A stretch of 64,000 bases of DNA, from the NCBI GenBank assembly GCA_947497475.1, contig CANMGS010000005.1, forward strand, positions 1-64,000, written 5' to 3'. The stretch's first letter is position 1; each line of letters starts with the position of its first letter. Source of the stretch: an uncultured Amylibacter sp. (GTDB taxonomy: Bacteria; Pseudomonadota; Alphaproteobacteria; Rhodobacterales; Rhodobacteraceae). The notes below the pieces were generated by a model. It searched no databases. It saw nothing but the letters and a program-made list of their open reading frames with translations, and was not told the DNA's origin. The position numbers and the translations under genes were made by a program. Shown here in pieces: positions 9,688 to 18,446 of the stretch.

Positions 9688-10962
9688 ATGCTCAAACTAC
9701 AAGATGCAAAAATCGCAATTATTGGCCTTGGATACGTTGGCCTGCCTCTTGCCGTGGAATTTGGCAAATTTCATAAGACCATAGGGTTCGATATAAACAC
9801 AGATCGCATTAACGCTTTGCAAGCAGGGAAAGATACAACCCTTGAAGTCAGCGCGAGTGAAATGAATGAAGCAACACAGTTGCGCTACACAGATTCTATG
9901 GACGATCTTAAGGCTTGTAATGTTTATATCGTCACGGTTCCGACACCTGTTGATGATGATAAAAATCCGGACTTAACACCCTTGATTAAAGCTTCTGAAA
10001 CAGTTGGCACTGTCATCAGTTCTGGAGATATAGTGATTTACGAAAGCACTGTTTTTCCAGGCGCAACGGAAGAGGTTTGTGTTCCCATCATCGAACAAAC
10101 CTCTGGCTTGAAATTCAACGAAGATTTCTTTGCGGGATATAGTTCTGAACGGATTAATCCAGGTGATAAGACACACCGCTTACCGAACATTAAAAAAGTG
10201 ACGTCAGGGTCAACTCCTGCATCCGCTGAATTCGTTGATAATCTTTACCAGGCGATCATCACCGCAGGCACACATATGGCGCCCAGCATCAAAGTGGCCG
10301 AGGCAGCAAAAGTGATCGAAAACACCCAAAGGGATGTAAACATTGCGCTGATCAACGAGCTGGCAATGATATTTGAAAAGCTGGATATCGATACAACAGA
10401 TGTTCTAGAAGCAGCAGGCACGAAGTGGAATTTCTTGCCGTTTCGCCCTGGCCTTGTGGGCGGGCACTGTATTGGTGTTGATCCTTATTATTTAACACAT
10501 AAAGCCCAATCTGTTGGCTATGACCCACAAATCGTTTTGGCGGGCCGCCGCATCAACGACAGTATGGGCCCTTACGTTGCAAATCGCTTAGTCAAAGAGA
10601 TGATCGCACGCGATATACCCGTAAAAGGATCGCGAGTGTTGGTTATGGGCCTAACGTTCAAAGAAAACTGTCCCGATTTACGCAACACGCGCGTCATTGA
10701 TGTGATCAATGAATTAAAAGATTTTGGTGCTGCGGTTGATGTGCATGATCCATGGGTTGATGCAGCTGCCGCTCAAGCTGAATATGGAATTGATTTGGTT
10801 GAACCCGAAAACGATACGTATGATGCGATTATTGTCGCTGTGGCCCACGAGCAATTTAAAAAGCTTGGTGTTTCTGCGCTACGTGGGTTTGGACGCAAAG
10901 GGCATGTTCTGTTCGACTTAAAATCAATCTATGCTAAAAGCTTCGTAGATTTGAGATTGTAA
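9688..10962 (+). CDS. UDP-N-acetylglucosamine 6-dehydrogenase-type enzyme (TviB/WbpA group)
   Basis: A 424-residue nucleotide-sugar dehydrogenase performing the NAD-dependent two-step oxidation of C6 to a uronic acid. It has the N-terminal NAD site [46 protein letters not shown], and the catalytic cysteine in [19 protein letters not shown] (about residue 260). These features and the length place it with the TviB/VipA/WbpA branch (UDP-HexNAc to UDP-HexNAcA) rather than UDP-glucose dehydrogenases. It lies directly downstream of the uronate epimerase. The hexose versus N-acetylhexose preference is inferred from resemblance only. Confidence 0.9.
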   Translation: MLKLQDAKIAIIGLGYVGLPLAVEFGKFHKTIGFDINTDRINALQAGKDTTLEVSASEMNEATQLRYTDSMDDLKACNVYIVTVPTPVDDDKNPDLTPLIKASETVGTVISSGDIVIYESTVFPGATEEVCVPIIEQTSGLKFNEDFFAGYSSERINPGDKTHRLPNIKKVTSGSTPASAEFVDNLYQAIITAGTHMAPSIKVAEAAKVIENTQRDVNIALINELAMIFEKLDIDTTDVLEAAGTKWNFLPFRPGLVGGHCIGVDPYYLTHKAQSVGYDPQIVLAGRRINDSMGPYVANRLVKEMIARDIPVKGSRVLVMGLTFKENCPDLRNTRVIDVINELKDFGAAVDVHDPWVDAAAAQAEYGIDLVEPENDTYDAIIVAVAHEQFKKLGVSALRGFGRKGHVLFDLKSIYAKSFVDLRL

Positions 10963-11143
10963 GGTCAATTTGTCGGATCATGTAATTAATGAGATTTCCA
11001 ATACAACAAAAACAACTACTTAGTTTTTTCAATTATAAGACTATGAGTAGAGAGGTCGAATGTCAGCAATGGGGGACAAAGCTGTCGTCGCTTGACTTAG
11101 CTGTGTGTCTGCTCTCAAGCAAAGCGGGGAGTCGACCGTTCCT

Positions 11144-11620
11144 TTAAGCCGCTGGAATAGGCCATCCTTCGAAGGATTTAATGTCCTTCAAAACAAAGTT
11201 GCTTGTCATCGCTTTTATTCCAGGAAGTCGACGCAACTGCGTCATTGAAAAATCAGCGTATTCATCAAGGTTTTTGCAGGCCACTTGTAGCAAGAAATCA
11301 GAACCTCCACCGATAGAGAAACAAGATATGACTTGTGGGTATGAAGCGACTGCCTTCTCAAACGCAGCCGCTTCCGTCTCAGAATGGGTGTCTATTTGAA
11401 CTAGGACAAACACGAGCACGTCCAAACCAAGACGTTTGCGGTCAATGTTGGCTTGGTACCTTTGGATGTAACCGTCTGCTTCCAAACGTCGTGTTCGACG
11501 CCAGCAAGGCGATGTCGACATACCTGTGCGCTCTGCAATATCTGTGTTGCTGAGCCTCCCCTCTGACTGAAGAGCTTCGAGTATCCGTCGGTCCGCATCG
11601 TCTAGATCAGATTCGTCCAT
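11144..11620 (-). CDS. Lrp/AsnC-family transcriptional regulator
   Basis: A 158-residue feast/famine regulator. An N-terminal winged helix (LDDADRRILEALQSEGRLSNTDIAERTGMSTSPCWRRTRRLEADGYI, residues 6-53) is followed by a RAM ligand domain with the usual VISCFSIGGGSDFLLQV core. It is divergent from the DUF3291 gene at 11778, and the shared intergenic space contains an inverted repeat that is a good candidate operator. Lrp-type regulators commonly control a divergent neighbour in response to an amino acid, so DUF3291 is the likely target. The ligand is unknown. Confidence 0.93.
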   Translation of the reverse strand: MDESDLDDADRRILEALQSEGRLSNTDIAERTGMSTSPCWRRTRRLEADGYIQRYQANIDRKRLGLDVLVFVLVQIDTHSETEAAAFEKAVASYPQVISCFSIGGGSDFLLQVACKNLDEYADFSMTQLRRLPGIKAMTSNFVLKDIKSFEGWPIPAA

Positions 11621-11642
11621 GGTTGCAAAGCCTCGCCTAATT

Positions 11643-11686
11643 GGTAGAATATTTCCTATTGCGTCAATATATACGTAAATTCTACC
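11643..11686. promoter_or_regulatory. Inverted repeat between Lrp-type regulator and DUF3291 gene
   Basis: GGTAGAAT at 11643-11650 and its exact complement ATTCTACC at 11679-11686 face each other across 28 AT-rich bases, about 20 bases upstream of the regulator start. Lrp-family proteins bind widely spaced AT-rich dyads, so this is a plausible operator for both divergent genes. Confidence 0.5.
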
Positions 11687-11777
11687 TATTTAAATATATT
11701 ATATGGTAAAAATGATGAAACTTTACCTCGAATTTTGATGCAGTCTACCATTTGAAAATTGTCAAAGGAATTCACAA

Positions 11778-12278
11778 GTGAAGAAAATCGAAAAGCCTCA
11801 GTCAGATTGGCAATTGGCTGAAGTGAACATTGCCCACTTGAAAGCCCCCGTAGGCGATCCACTAGTAGCGCCATTTGTTGATGCATTGGATCAGATTAAT
11901 GCCATTGCAGATCGAATGGAAGGGTTTATCTGGAGATATACCGACGCGACTGGAAACGCGACGGACACCAAGATAGCAGACGACGATCGCATTATCTTCA
12001 ACACATCAGTTTGGAAGGATGTACCGTGTCTTGAAAGGTTTGTGTGGGGAACTATTCACGTCAACTTTTTTCGGCGAAAAACTGAGTGGTTTCATCTCAT
12101 GGAAAACATGCACTTTGCGATGTGGTGGGTGCCACCAGGCACAACAGTAACCCCTAACGAAGCCATGCAACGCCTCAATCGGCTCAACAAAGTTGGGGCA
12201 ACAAATGAAGCCTTTGACTGGGCCCATGCTCCAAACGCGAAAATGTGGAAGAAAGCGCAAAACCAAGGCCCCGCATGA
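11778..12278 (+). CDS. DUF3291-family protein
   Basis: A 166-residue protein resembling the DUF3291 family, a ferredoxin-like antibiotic-monooxygenase-type fold of unknown function. Visible family features are the N-terminal LAEVNIAHLKAPVGDPLVAPFVDALDQINAIAD, the GFIWR segment, NTSVWKDVPCLERFVWGT and the MWWVPPG segment. The start is GTG 11778, preceded by AAAGGAA at a suitable distance. It is the divergent partner of the Lrp-type regulator. The family contains no established catalytic residues, so no reaction is assigned. Confidence 0.8.
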   Translation: MKKIEKPQSDWQLAEVNIAHLKAPVGDPLVAPFVDALDQINAIADRMEGFIWRYTDATGNATDTKIADDDRIIFNTSVWKDVPCLERFVWGTIHVNFFRRKTEWFHLMENMHFAMWWVPPGTTVTPNEAMQRLNRLNKVGATNEAFDWAHAPNAKMWKKAQNQGPA

Positions 12279-12405
12279 TTATACCCAGCTTGCAATCGTA
12301 TTAGCTGTCATCCTTCAAACAATTATTAAGTTAGCCCATAGCACTTGGCTGTGAAGACATTCGAACATCGCTTGTTGTCTTAACAGCCACCTCAGTCCTT
12401 GCTCA

Positions 12406-13158
12406 TTAAATCAGTTGTCCATGAATGTTTTTGGCTATTTTGCCCATCGGATCACGATCCAATGAGCCAACTAAGGAATACTGCCAAGGACCATCTCTCC
12501 ATGAGATTGTAAGATAATCTTTTGCTTCATGAAAACGAAACGACTGTTTGGTGTCGTTCTGTCCGTGAGTGGCTAATAAGCTTATTCTGTCACCGTTTGT
12601 GTTCTCATACATGAATAAAGCTGTGGCTTGATTGCCTGTTGGAAGTAATCTTCCACCGATGAGCGTGAAGCCCGTATCGCCCAGTTTGGGAGCAATAATT
12701 GCGGCACCTAGCCGGTTTGATAACCATGTCTGAAGATGGTCTCTCTCACTCGCGGCAACCTCAACTGGATGCAAGACTTCGGTTACATACAGAGAATGCG
12801 CAGCATGTGCGTGTTTTGCGAAGTTGGAGGTGCTACTTGAGGCCGAAAAGGACGAGACTGGGAAAAAATTCCCGAGTGCAATTCCGACAGCAAAAAGTGC
12901 TGCTGAAGCTGCCATACGCATGGGTTGTTTAAGAGGTGCAGAACGTTCTGCTTTCGCTCGAAGATTGAGAAGATGTTCGGGTGAGGGAATTGGAATAGAG
13001 GCACGTAGCAGGTCTGCTTGCCTTAACATTTCACTGTATTCGGCAAATACTTCTGGGTTTTGGTCGAGATGATTATCTAATTGCTTTCGCTCGGATTTAG
13101 ATATCTGACCGTCGATCGCAGCTTGGATCAGTACATCAATAGCGTTTTGGTTTGTCAT
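12406..13158 (-). CDS. Anti-sigma factor, single-pass membrane protein
   Basis: A 250-residue protein with a cytoplasmic N-terminal helical region of anti-sigma type (IDVLIQAAIDGQISKSERKQLDNHL), one membrane segment near residues 82-102 and a periplasmic C-terminal domain of about 145 residues. The zinc-binding HxxxCxxC motif of ZAS anti-sigma factors is absent. Its start overlaps the stop of the ECF sigma gene by four bases (ATGA), the usual sigma/anti-sigma coupling, so it should hold that sigma factor at the membrane until a periplasmic signal arrives. The signal is not known; neighbouring redox genes suggest oxidative stress. Confidence 0.82.
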   Translation of the reverse strand: MTNQNAIDVLIQAAIDGQISKSERKQLDNHLDQNPEVFAEYSEMLRQADLLRASIPIPSPEHLLNLRAKAERSAPLKQPMRMAASAALFAVGIALGNFFPVSSFSASSSTSNFAKHAHAAHSLYVTEVLHPVEVAASERDHLQTWLSNRLGAAIIAPKLGDTGFTLIGGRLLPTGNQATALFMYENTNGDRISLLATHGQNDTKQSFRFHEAKDYLTISWRDGPWQYSLVGSLDRDPMGKIAKNIHGQLI

Positions 13159-13664
13159 TTTATGCTCCTGATTTTCTTGAGGCCAGATGCGTCTATTTCG
13201 GATTTTAATTTGCGTCGTGCACGACTGATGCGAGACATTAAAGTGCCTCTGGGGATGTTGAGCACCTTCGCCGCCTCCGCATAACTTAGTCCTGCGGAGA
13301 CGACGAGGAGAAGGGCATCGCGTTGTTCTTGTGGGAGCTTTGCTACATTACTCCAAATCGCCTGAAGCTCCAATCGATCCTCGGCGCTTGAGATCGGTGC
13401 GGGAATATCACCAGCTTTCTCAAGATCCACCAAGGGATGCCTATTGTTTCGTCGCCAGTCGTCACGATAGAGATTCAACATCATTGTCGTGAGCCAAGGT
13501 TTGAGTGGCCGGACTGGTAACCAAAGTGATCTCTTACGCAAAGCGCGTTCAAGACAATCCTGTAATAGATCATCAGCGGCGTCCCTGTCTCGGGTCAAAG
13601 ACCAAGCATAGCGCCACAAGTCAGACAAACAATCTTCGAGTTGGGTATCAAAGGATTTCAACAT
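13155..13664 (-). CDS. ECF-type RNA polymerase sigma factor (pair 1)
   Basis: A 169-residue sigma factor with only regions 2 and 4. Region 2 is seen in LWRYAWSLTRDRDAADDLLQDCLERALRK and region 4 in LPQEQRDALLLVVSAGLSYAEAAKVLNIPRGTLMSRISRARRKL. It is overlapped by its anti-sigma gene and lies 48 bases downstream of the small periplasmic protein at 13713, all on the minus strand. The upstream promoter-like element at 14152-14178 resembles ECF promoters, so this sigma factor may activate its own operon and the divergent sulfite oxidase gene. Confidence 0.93.
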   Translation of the reverse strand: MLKSFDTQLEDCLSDLWRYAWSLTRDRDAADDLLQDCLERALRKRSLWLPVRPLKPWLTTMMLNLYRDDWRRNNRHPLVDLEKAGDIPAPISSAEDRLELQAIWSNVAKLPQEQRDALLLVVSAGLSYAEAAKVLNIPRGTLMSRISRARRKLKSEIDASGLKKIRSIK

Positions 13665-13712
13665 ACTGCGATAGCTAAGAGCAGGCGTATGCCTGTTCCC
13701 ATACCTTTCTCA

Positions 13713-14105
13713 TTAAGGACGGGCTGTGTGCCAGACGCCTTTAACGCCGTCACCTGTCATGTCGCCAGGTTTTTCATCTTTGAACCACAAATATAATGGT
13801 TGGCCTTTGTATGCCACTTGTTTGGTACCGTCTTTGCGGTCGATTAACTTGTATCCAGGTTCAAGTTCCATACCTGTTTCACCAAGCAGAGGTGGCCATT
13901 TTGCTGCACAATCGCCATAGCAATTGGAGGTATTTTTCTTGTCCTTGTCAAAGGTGTAGAGAGTCATCTTATGGGTATCTACCAAAAGTGTCTCTTCACC
14001 AATCTTTCCAGTCATAGCAGGTGCGCCTGTGTGGCCGTCAGCAAATGCACTAACTGTTGTCATTGCTAAAGCAAGGGCACCCAGTAATGGGGATTTAAAT
14101 GTCAT
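13713..14105 (-). CDS. Small periplasmic protein with Yx(FWY)xxD motifs (COG4315 type)
   Basis: A 130-residue exported protein. A signal peptide with an AFA-D cleavage site near residue 22 is followed by two copies of the motif that names the family: LYTFDKD and LYLWFKD. Between them lies the conserved NCYGDCAAKWPPLLG segment with two cysteines. The family is of unknown function and often found near redox and ECF genes. It is the first gene of the minus-strand unit leading into the sigma and anti-sigma genes and is divergent from the sulfite oxidase gene, so it is probably part of the same periplasmic stress regulon. The signal peptide lacks a lipobox cysteine. Confidence 0.85.
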   Translation of the reverse strand: MTFKSPLLGALALAMTTVSAFADGHTGAPAMTGKIGEETLLVDTHKMTLYTFDKDKKNTSNCYGDCAAKWPPLLGETGMELEPGYKLIDRKDGTKQVAYKGQPLYLWFKDEKPGDMTGDGVKGVWHTARP

Positions 14106-14151
14106 GTCAGTTCTCCATGTTGGTTACATCTGCCAATGTGCAGATATTATA

Positions 14152-14178
14152 GATACGAACTGGAAAGAAAAATATTCC
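14152..14178 (-). promoter_or_regulatory. Candidate ECF promoter for the 13713 gene/sigma operon
   Basis: On the minus strand GGAATA (14178-14173) is followed after 15 bases by CGTATC (14157-14152), 47 bases upstream of the ATG. The GGAAT...CGT layout is the common ECF -35/-10 form and nearly repeats the element in front of the divergent sulfite oxidase gene. Confidence 0.5.
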
Positions 14179-14346
14179 CGGCTATTTGGTATTTTTTTTA
14201 TTAGCTTGCGATACGGCTGATCTTACCCGTGTCAAAACGCACAAGTGAACGTGTCGTTTGCTAATTTTCCTGAGGGTTTCACACAATTTTCAAATGCATC
14301 CATTTTTAGCATCAAGGGCTTATAAGGACATTCTCGTAAATTAAAT

Positions 14347-14374
14347 GGAATAAAATGTAAGCGCCACACGTTTC
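14347..14374 (+). promoter_or_regulatory. Candidate ECF promoter for the sulfite oxidase-family gene
   Basis: GGAATA at 14347-14352 and CGTTTC at 14369-14374 are separated by 16 bases and lie 56 bases upstream of the start codon. The match to the element at 14152-14178 suggests that one ECF sigma factor reads both divergent units. Confidence 0.5.
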
Positions 14375-14429
14375 TTTTATAACAGTGGTATGCGACGGCG
14401 TACCGCATAAACAGCCAAGGGAGGACAAA

Positions 14430-15725
14430 ATGGCGCTAGATGAAGACAAGAAACGCTCGGTTCAGGGATTTTTTGCGGAAAACCCAGAAAGGGCGGATAA
14501 AGAGTTTTTTGGTCGAGTTGCAAACCCTGATCGGCGCGGATTTCTTAAACATACTGGTTTGGCAACCATGGCAGCAATGGTCGGCACATCCATCCCATTT
14601 CATCGCAATATGCCGATTGGGTTTGTGCCAGCGGCTATGGCACAAGATGATGTGCTGTTTGGTAAAGACGGGCTAACGCTCTTAAATGACCGCCCGATCA
14701 ATGCTGAAACACCACCCGAACTACTAGATGATGCGATCACGCCGACCAGCCGGCATTTTATTCGCAACAACGGTATTCCGCCAGAAGATGTAGATCCAGC
14801 GGCATGGATGTTGTCTATTGACGGGTTTGTAGACACTCCGCTGGAATTAAGCATCGCTGATTTACGTGATCAATTTGAGGTCGTAACAATGGCGTTGACG
14901 CTGGAATGTGGTGGCAATGGTCGCGGTTTCTTTGACCCACCTGCAAAAGGTAATCAGTGGACATATGGCGCTGTCGGCTGCTCTGAATGGACAGGCGTAC
15001 GGTTGAAAGACGTTTTGGAGAAGGCGGGCGTTCAATCCAACGTCGTCTATACTGCGCATTACAGTGCAGATGCGCATCTGTCAGGAAATCCCGATAAGCT
15101 ACCGATCTCACGAGGTTTGCCAATTGCAAAAGCGATGACCGACAACGTCCTAATTGCATTTGAGATGAATGGTGATGCCTTGCATCCAATGAACGGTGCA
15201 CCCTTGCGTCTGGTTGTCCCAGGTTGGCCTGCATCAACTGCACAGAAATGGCTCACCCGAATTGAACTTCGCGATCAAGTTCACGACGGCCCAAAGATGA
15301 CAGGCACTGCCTATCGCGTGCCTGGTTATCCTGTGGCAGCGGGACAGGACGTTCCAAAAAAAGATTTTGTTATCATTGAGCGGATGCCTGTGAAGTCTTT
15401 GGTGACATTTCCCGCAAATGATGTCGATACGGGCATGGAAACTGAGGTGCGTGGCCATGCTTGGTCTGGGGACCGCACGATTTCTAAGGTCGAAATTTCT
15501 ACAGATTTCGGATCAACTTGGAGTGATGCTGAATTGGATAGGCCTGTTAACGACGGTGCTTGGCAAAATTGGCGCGCGAAAGTAACCTTCTCTGAAGCTG
15601 GGTATTATGAGATCTGGGCACGCGCTACTGATAGCGAAGGTACGATGCAACCCTTTGCCATCGATTGGAATCCAAAAGGCTACCTGAATAACACAATGCA
15701 CCGCGTAGGTGTTAGAGCAAGCTGA
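14430..15725 (+). CDS. Sulfite oxidase-family molybdenum enzyme (SoxC/SorA-like), Tat-exported
   Basis: A 431-residue periplasmic molybdopterin enzyme. A twin-arginine signal ([10 protein letters not shown], near residue 31) precedes the mature protein. The molybdenum-ligating cysteine is in [12 protein letters not shown] (about residue 159), followed by a long Mo-cofactor domain and a C-terminal dimerisation domain ([14 protein letters not shown]). The start ATG 14430 follows a strong AGGGAGGA site; an upstream in-frame ATG at 14385 has none. A cytochrome c gene follows, as in SorAB and SoxCD, so electrons probably pass to that cytochrome. Sulfite is the likely substrate but is not proven; a sulfur dehydrogenase or another oxyanion is possible. 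No other sox genes are present. Confidence 0.88.
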   Translation: MALDEDKKRSVQGFFAENPERADKEFFGRVANPDRRGFLKHTGLATMAAMVGTSIPFHRNMPIGFVPAAMAQDDVLFGKDGLTLLNDRPINAETPPELLDDAITPTSRHFIRNNGIPPEDVDPAAWMLSIDGFVDTPLELSIADLRDQFEVVTMALTLECGGNGRGFFDPPAKGNQWTYGAVGCSEWTGVRLKDVLEKAGVQSNVVYTAHYSADAHLSGNPDKLPISRGLPIAKAMTDNVLIAFEMNGDALHPMNGAPLRLVVPGWPASTAQKWLTRIELRDQVHDGPKMTGTAYRVPGYPVAAGQDVPKKDFVIIERMPVKSLVTFPANDVDTGMETEVRGHAWSGDRTISKVEISTDFGSTWSDAELDRPVNDGAWQNWRAKVTFSEAGYYEIWARATDSEGTMQPFAIDWNPKGYLNNTMHRVGVRAS

Positions 15726-15731
15726 TCAATC

Positions 15732-15760
15732 AGGGGCGGCATACATGCCGTCCCCTTTTC
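15732..15760 (+). terminator. Hairpin with U-run between the Mo enzyme and cytochrome genes
   Basis: AGGGG-C-GGCAT and ATGCC-G-TCCCCT form a strong GC-rich stem with a two-base loop, followed by TTTTCTAT. It sits 7 bases after the Mo enzyme stop and just upstream of the cytochrome gene, so it is probably a partial terminator or mRNA stabilising element that lowers cytochrome expression. Confidence 0.7.
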
Positions 15761-15781
15761 TATAAAATTTGGAGAATATGT

Positions 15782-16489
15782 ATGAGTTTAATTACCATGC
15801 GAACCCTTTGTATTGCCATGCTGGGGGTTGGTTTTGCGACACCGTTATTTGCTGATTTTGATGCTGCGCTTGCTGCAGCAGATATATCAAAGGGCAAACG
15901 TGTTTTTAAGAAATGCGCAGCTTGTCACACTGTTGATGTAGGCGGTAAGAAAAAAGTTGGCCCCAATTTATATGGAACCGTTGGTGGTCCAGTTGCTGCC
16001 CGTGATGGTTTCAAATACTCTAAAGCACTCAGTGCCTATAGTGGTGAGTGGTCGATAGACAGGTTAGATGCTTTCCTGACCAAACCAAAGGTTGAGGTCA
16101 AAGGCACAAAGATGAGCTTTGCGGGGCTGAAAAAAGAAACGGACAGAGCTAACCTGATTGCCTATCTAAATACCTATTCCGACAAACCGATTGAATTTGG
16201 TACGACAGAGGTGGCGACCATAATAGATGTTGTCGAGGAATATGAGTTCGGTGTTTTACACAATGCACCTGGTGTGGAGACAACATTTTATGCTTGCACG
16301 GCTTGTCATTCAGAGAGGATTGTCGCCCAGCAAGGGTTGAGCCGTAATGAATGGGATGAAATGCTCGAATGGATGGTTGATGAACAGGACATGTCCGAGA
16401 TTGAAGAACCTGATCGCACCGAGATTATCGAATATTTGGCGACGCACTACAATACCAATCGACCGAACTTCCCAAAACCTTTGAACTGA
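15782..16489 (+). CDS. Diheme cytochrome c, probable electron acceptor of the Mo enzyme
   Basis: A 235-residue periplasmic c-type cytochrome. A signal peptide ends near residue 24 (TPLFA-D). Heme 1 is a standard class I domain with CAACH at residues 45-49 and a likely axial methionine at 111 ([10 protein letters not shown]). A second CTACH lies at 172-176 in a shorter C-terminal domain. SoxD is also diheme but longer, whereas SorB has one heme, so this is intermediate. The gene follows the sulfite oxidase-family gene with a ribosome binding site (GGAGAA) and is the obvious redox partner. Confidence 0.9.
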   Translation: MSLITMRTLCIAMLGVGFATPLFADFDAALAAADISKGKRVFKKCAACHTVDVGGKKKVGPNLYGTVGGPVAARDGFKYSKALSAYSGEWSIDRLDAFLTKPKVEVKGTKMSFAGLKKETDRANLIAYLNTYSDKPIEFGTTEVATIIDVVEEYEFGVLHNAPGVETTFYACTACHSERIVAQQGLSRNEWDEMLEWMVDEQDMSEIEEPDRTEIIEYLATHYNTNRPNFPKPLN

Positions 16490-16503
16490 GTAATTTACTA
16501 AAG

Positions 16504-16537
16504 ACAGCCGCTAGCCCACACATGGGGTGGCGGCTGT
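16504..16537. terminator. Hairpin between the converging cytochrome and anti-sigma genes
   Basis: ACAGCCGC (16504-16511) pairs with GCGGCTGT (16530-16537) around an inner CCCA/TGGG stem. It overlaps the last codons of the anti-sigma gene. The U-run is poor on both strands, so termination is only suggested. Confidence 0.4.
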
Positions 16538-17251
16538 TGTTGCGTTGGACACAGCAGCCATTAGGTCTTCTGCCGATTTTTGTTGCGTCGTTAGCATAAG
16601 AAAACTGGCAATAGCATCGAATTTGGCCTGATCCATGCCGCTGGCGACAATTATGTGGTGAATGCCATCGTTTGTAGACCACTTTGCAACCTGTCCATCA
16701 GCAGATTGAACAGTATCTTCTACGTCGAATGCGTTTCTGAAATACGTAAGCCGACAGCCATTATGACCTGCATAATGTACCGCGCTCCCATTTTTGAGGC
16801 TGCGTATTGCAACAGCTGTCAAATTTGCGTTCAATAAATCTGGGGTTTCGATATCTACAGTTGTTACAACAGTCCTTATGTCGTCAGCAATCACTGCGAA
16901 GTTTTGATCAGCAAATTCAGTGTGAATATCAAGTGCTGATGGAGAGCCGATATTCCCCGAACTAAAAATAATCGTAAATGCAATACTGGCTGCAAGAACA
17001 CTACCCAACACCCACTTGGAAGGAAGCCAATTACGGTTCATTGTAGAAGTAGCATGTACATTAGGCATTACTTGTGTTGCTGGACGCAGGCTTCGGAGAC
17101 TTGCTGACATACCCGCGACATCGTTCAGTGCTCTTTTTAGCAATGGCTCAGACGAAAGGCGTTCCTCTAGGATACGGCGCTTTTTATCACCCAGCTCACC
17201 ATCGTGATAGGCGTTAACCAATTCCCAATCTTTTTCGCTCAATTCGTTCAT
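16511..17251 (-). CDS. Anti-sigma factor, single-pass membrane protein (pair 2)
   Basis: A 246-residue protein. The cytoplasmic N-terminus has the anti-sigma pattern VNAYHDGELGDKKRRILEERLSSEP, a membrane segment lies near residues 77-97 (WVLGSVLAASIAFTIIF), and a periplasmic domain of about 145 residues follows. It overlaps the sigma gene stop by four bases. It has the same size and layout as the anti-sigma factor at 12406, with little obvious identity outside the helical part, so the two pairs may respond to different signals while bracketing the same redox genes. Confidence 0.82.
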   Translation of the reverse strand: MNELSEKDWELVNAYHDGELGDKKRRILEERLSSEPLLKRALNDVAGMSASLRSLRPATQVMPNVHATSTMNRNWLPSKWVLGSVLAASIAFTIIFSSGNIGSPSALDIHTEFADQNFAVIADDIRTVVTTVDIETPDLLNANLTAVAIRSLKNGSAVHYAGHNGCRLTYFRNAFDVEDTVQSADGQVAKWSTNDGIHHIIVASGMDQAKFDAIASFLMLTTQQKSAEDLMAAVSNATTAATPCVG

Positions 17252-17751
17252 TTTCTATTTTTCTCTACAACTTCATCTGAGGCAGCACCATCAACCAGAC
17301 CAAGGAGCGCTTTTCTCGCTCGACTAACCCTGCTCATTACTGTTCCTTGCGCAACATCCATCACCTTTGCCGCCTCTACATATTTTAATCCCATTAGGTC
17401 TACAAGGCAGAGCACTTCGCGCATTTCTGGTGGCAACTTTTCAAAAGCAATTCTGATAAGAATATCACGTGCTGTGTCTGATGTACCTGCTTCATTAGAT
17501 AGACGTTTCTCAGCAGCTAAATATTTCCTACGGACACGCCTTTTTCTCAGCTCGTCATAATGTAAATTGCGGATTACACGGAACATCCATGGTCGTAGCT
17601 CATCGAGAAGTGATGGTCTGCTTTTGACCCTTAACGCGCGTTCAATAGCATCTTGGACAAGGTCTTCTGCATCATCTGGAGATGCACAGATTACTTTCGC
17701 ATAGGCCCGGAACTCCGGTAGTAGAATTTCGATTTGAGTTAGTGATGCCAT
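17248..17751 (-). CDS. ECF-type RNA polymerase sigma factor (pair 2)
   Basis: A 167-residue ECF sigma factor. Region 2 reads FRAYAKVICASPDDAEDLVQDAIERALRVK, with RPWMFRVIRNLHYDELRKRR following, and region 4 reads LPPEMREVLCLVDLMGLKYVEAAKVMDVAQGTVMSRVSRARKALL. It is coupled to the anti-sigma gene by an ATGA overlap and is convergent with the cytochrome gene. Its relation to the GGAATA-CGT promoters near 14.2-14.4 kb cannot be told from the sequence; either sigma factor could use them. Confidence 0.93.
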   Translation of the reverse strand: MASLTQIEILLPEFRAYAKVICASPDDAEDLVQDAIERALRVKSRPSLLDELRPWMFRVIRNLHYDELRKRRVRRKYLAAEKRLSNEAGTSDTARDILIRIAFEKLPPEMREVLCLVDLMGLKYVEAAKVMDVAQGTVMSRVSRARKALLGLVDGAASDEVVEKNRK

Positions 17752-17860
17752 CGGAAAACATTGTCATAGATTGATATTCCAGTCAAAGCTTGAGTTGCCC
17801 ACTTTATTAGCAGTATAGGCATAGTGCATTCTACAAAACGGTTGTTTTTGAGAGCAATGT

Positions 17861-18400
17861 TTACAGTCGTCGTATAGTATTGTGATTTACACTGAAAATG
17901 TCGGCTATTTCTGATATTGGTCTGGCATCAACATCGCGCATTTTGAGTGCTTCTTCTTTCTGAGTACGTGTAAGGGCAGGGGGGCGTCCACCTCTTTTTC
18001 CACGTCGTCTTGCGGCCTCAAGTCCCTCTTTGGTTCGCTCTGAAATTCGTTCACGTTCAAATTCTGCTATAGACCCAAAGACATGAAACACTAAACGACC
18101 AGCGGGTGTCGTGGTATCGATGTCTTCCGCCAAGGATTTGAAGCCAGAGCCTTTTTGTTTTAGCGCCTCAACAATCTGCAAAAGGTTTGAGAGAGAGCGT
18201 GCTAAGCGATCATATTTAGTGACTACGACGACATCACCATCCCTTAACTGTTCGAGCATTCGGTCGAGCTCTGGCCGTTTACGTGCCGATCCAGATATCT
18301 TGTCAGAATATATGCGTTCTGAACCCGCCGCTTTTAATGCGTCAAGTTGAGCATCTAAGTTCTGTTCCTGTGTCGAAACACGTGCATATCCAATTATCAT
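17861..18400 (-). CDS. Serine recombinase, resolvase/invertase family
   Basis: A 179-residue small serine recombinase. The N-terminus MIIGYARVSTQEQNLDAQL contains the catalytic serine in ARVS. DGDVVVVTKYDRLARSLSNLL and the ERERISERTKEGLEAARRRGKRGGRPP region (E helix and DNA-binding arm) follow, then a C-terminal HTH ending in NHNTIRRL. The start ATG 18400 places the protein at the usual resolvase N-terminus. Length and order match Tn3-type resolvases. No transposase gene lies beside it, so it is either a remnant of a Tn3-family element or a plasmid multimer resolution system. Candidate binding sites lie upstream of its start. Confidence 0.9.
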   Translation of the reverse strand: MIIGYARVSTQEQNLDAQLDALKAAGSERIYSDKISGSARKRPELDRMLEQLRDGDVVVVTKYDRLARSLSNLLQIVEALKQKGSGFKSLAEDIDTTTPAGRLVFHVFGSIAEFERERISERTKEGLEAARRRGKRGGRPPALTRTQKEEALKMRDVDARPISEIADIFSVNHNTIRRL

Positions 18401-18421
18401 ACAACAACTTCGCAAAAACCA

Positions 18422-18446
18422 CTCTCAATTGCAATTGTTTTGAGAG
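18422..18446. promoter_or_regulatory. Candidate resolvase binding (res) site
   Basis: CTCTCAA (18422-18428) and TTGAGAG (18440-18446) form a dyad 22 bases upstream of the resolvase start, about the size of a res subsite. Related half-sites occur at 18512-18518 (TTGAGAA) and beyond the resolvase stop at 17848-17854 (TTGAGAG). The rest of 18447-18797 has no gene that I can support. Confidence 0.45.

Noticed and set aside
14815-15243. A 142-codon antisense frame within the Mo enzyme gene
   Set aside because: It overlaps a well-supported enzyme fully, has no recognisable content and no start signal.
17752-17860. GGAATA in the region upstream of the second ECF sigma gene as a third copy of the promoter motif
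   Set aside because: The matching -10 would fall a few bases from the start codon and lacks CGT, so it is not a usable promoter.
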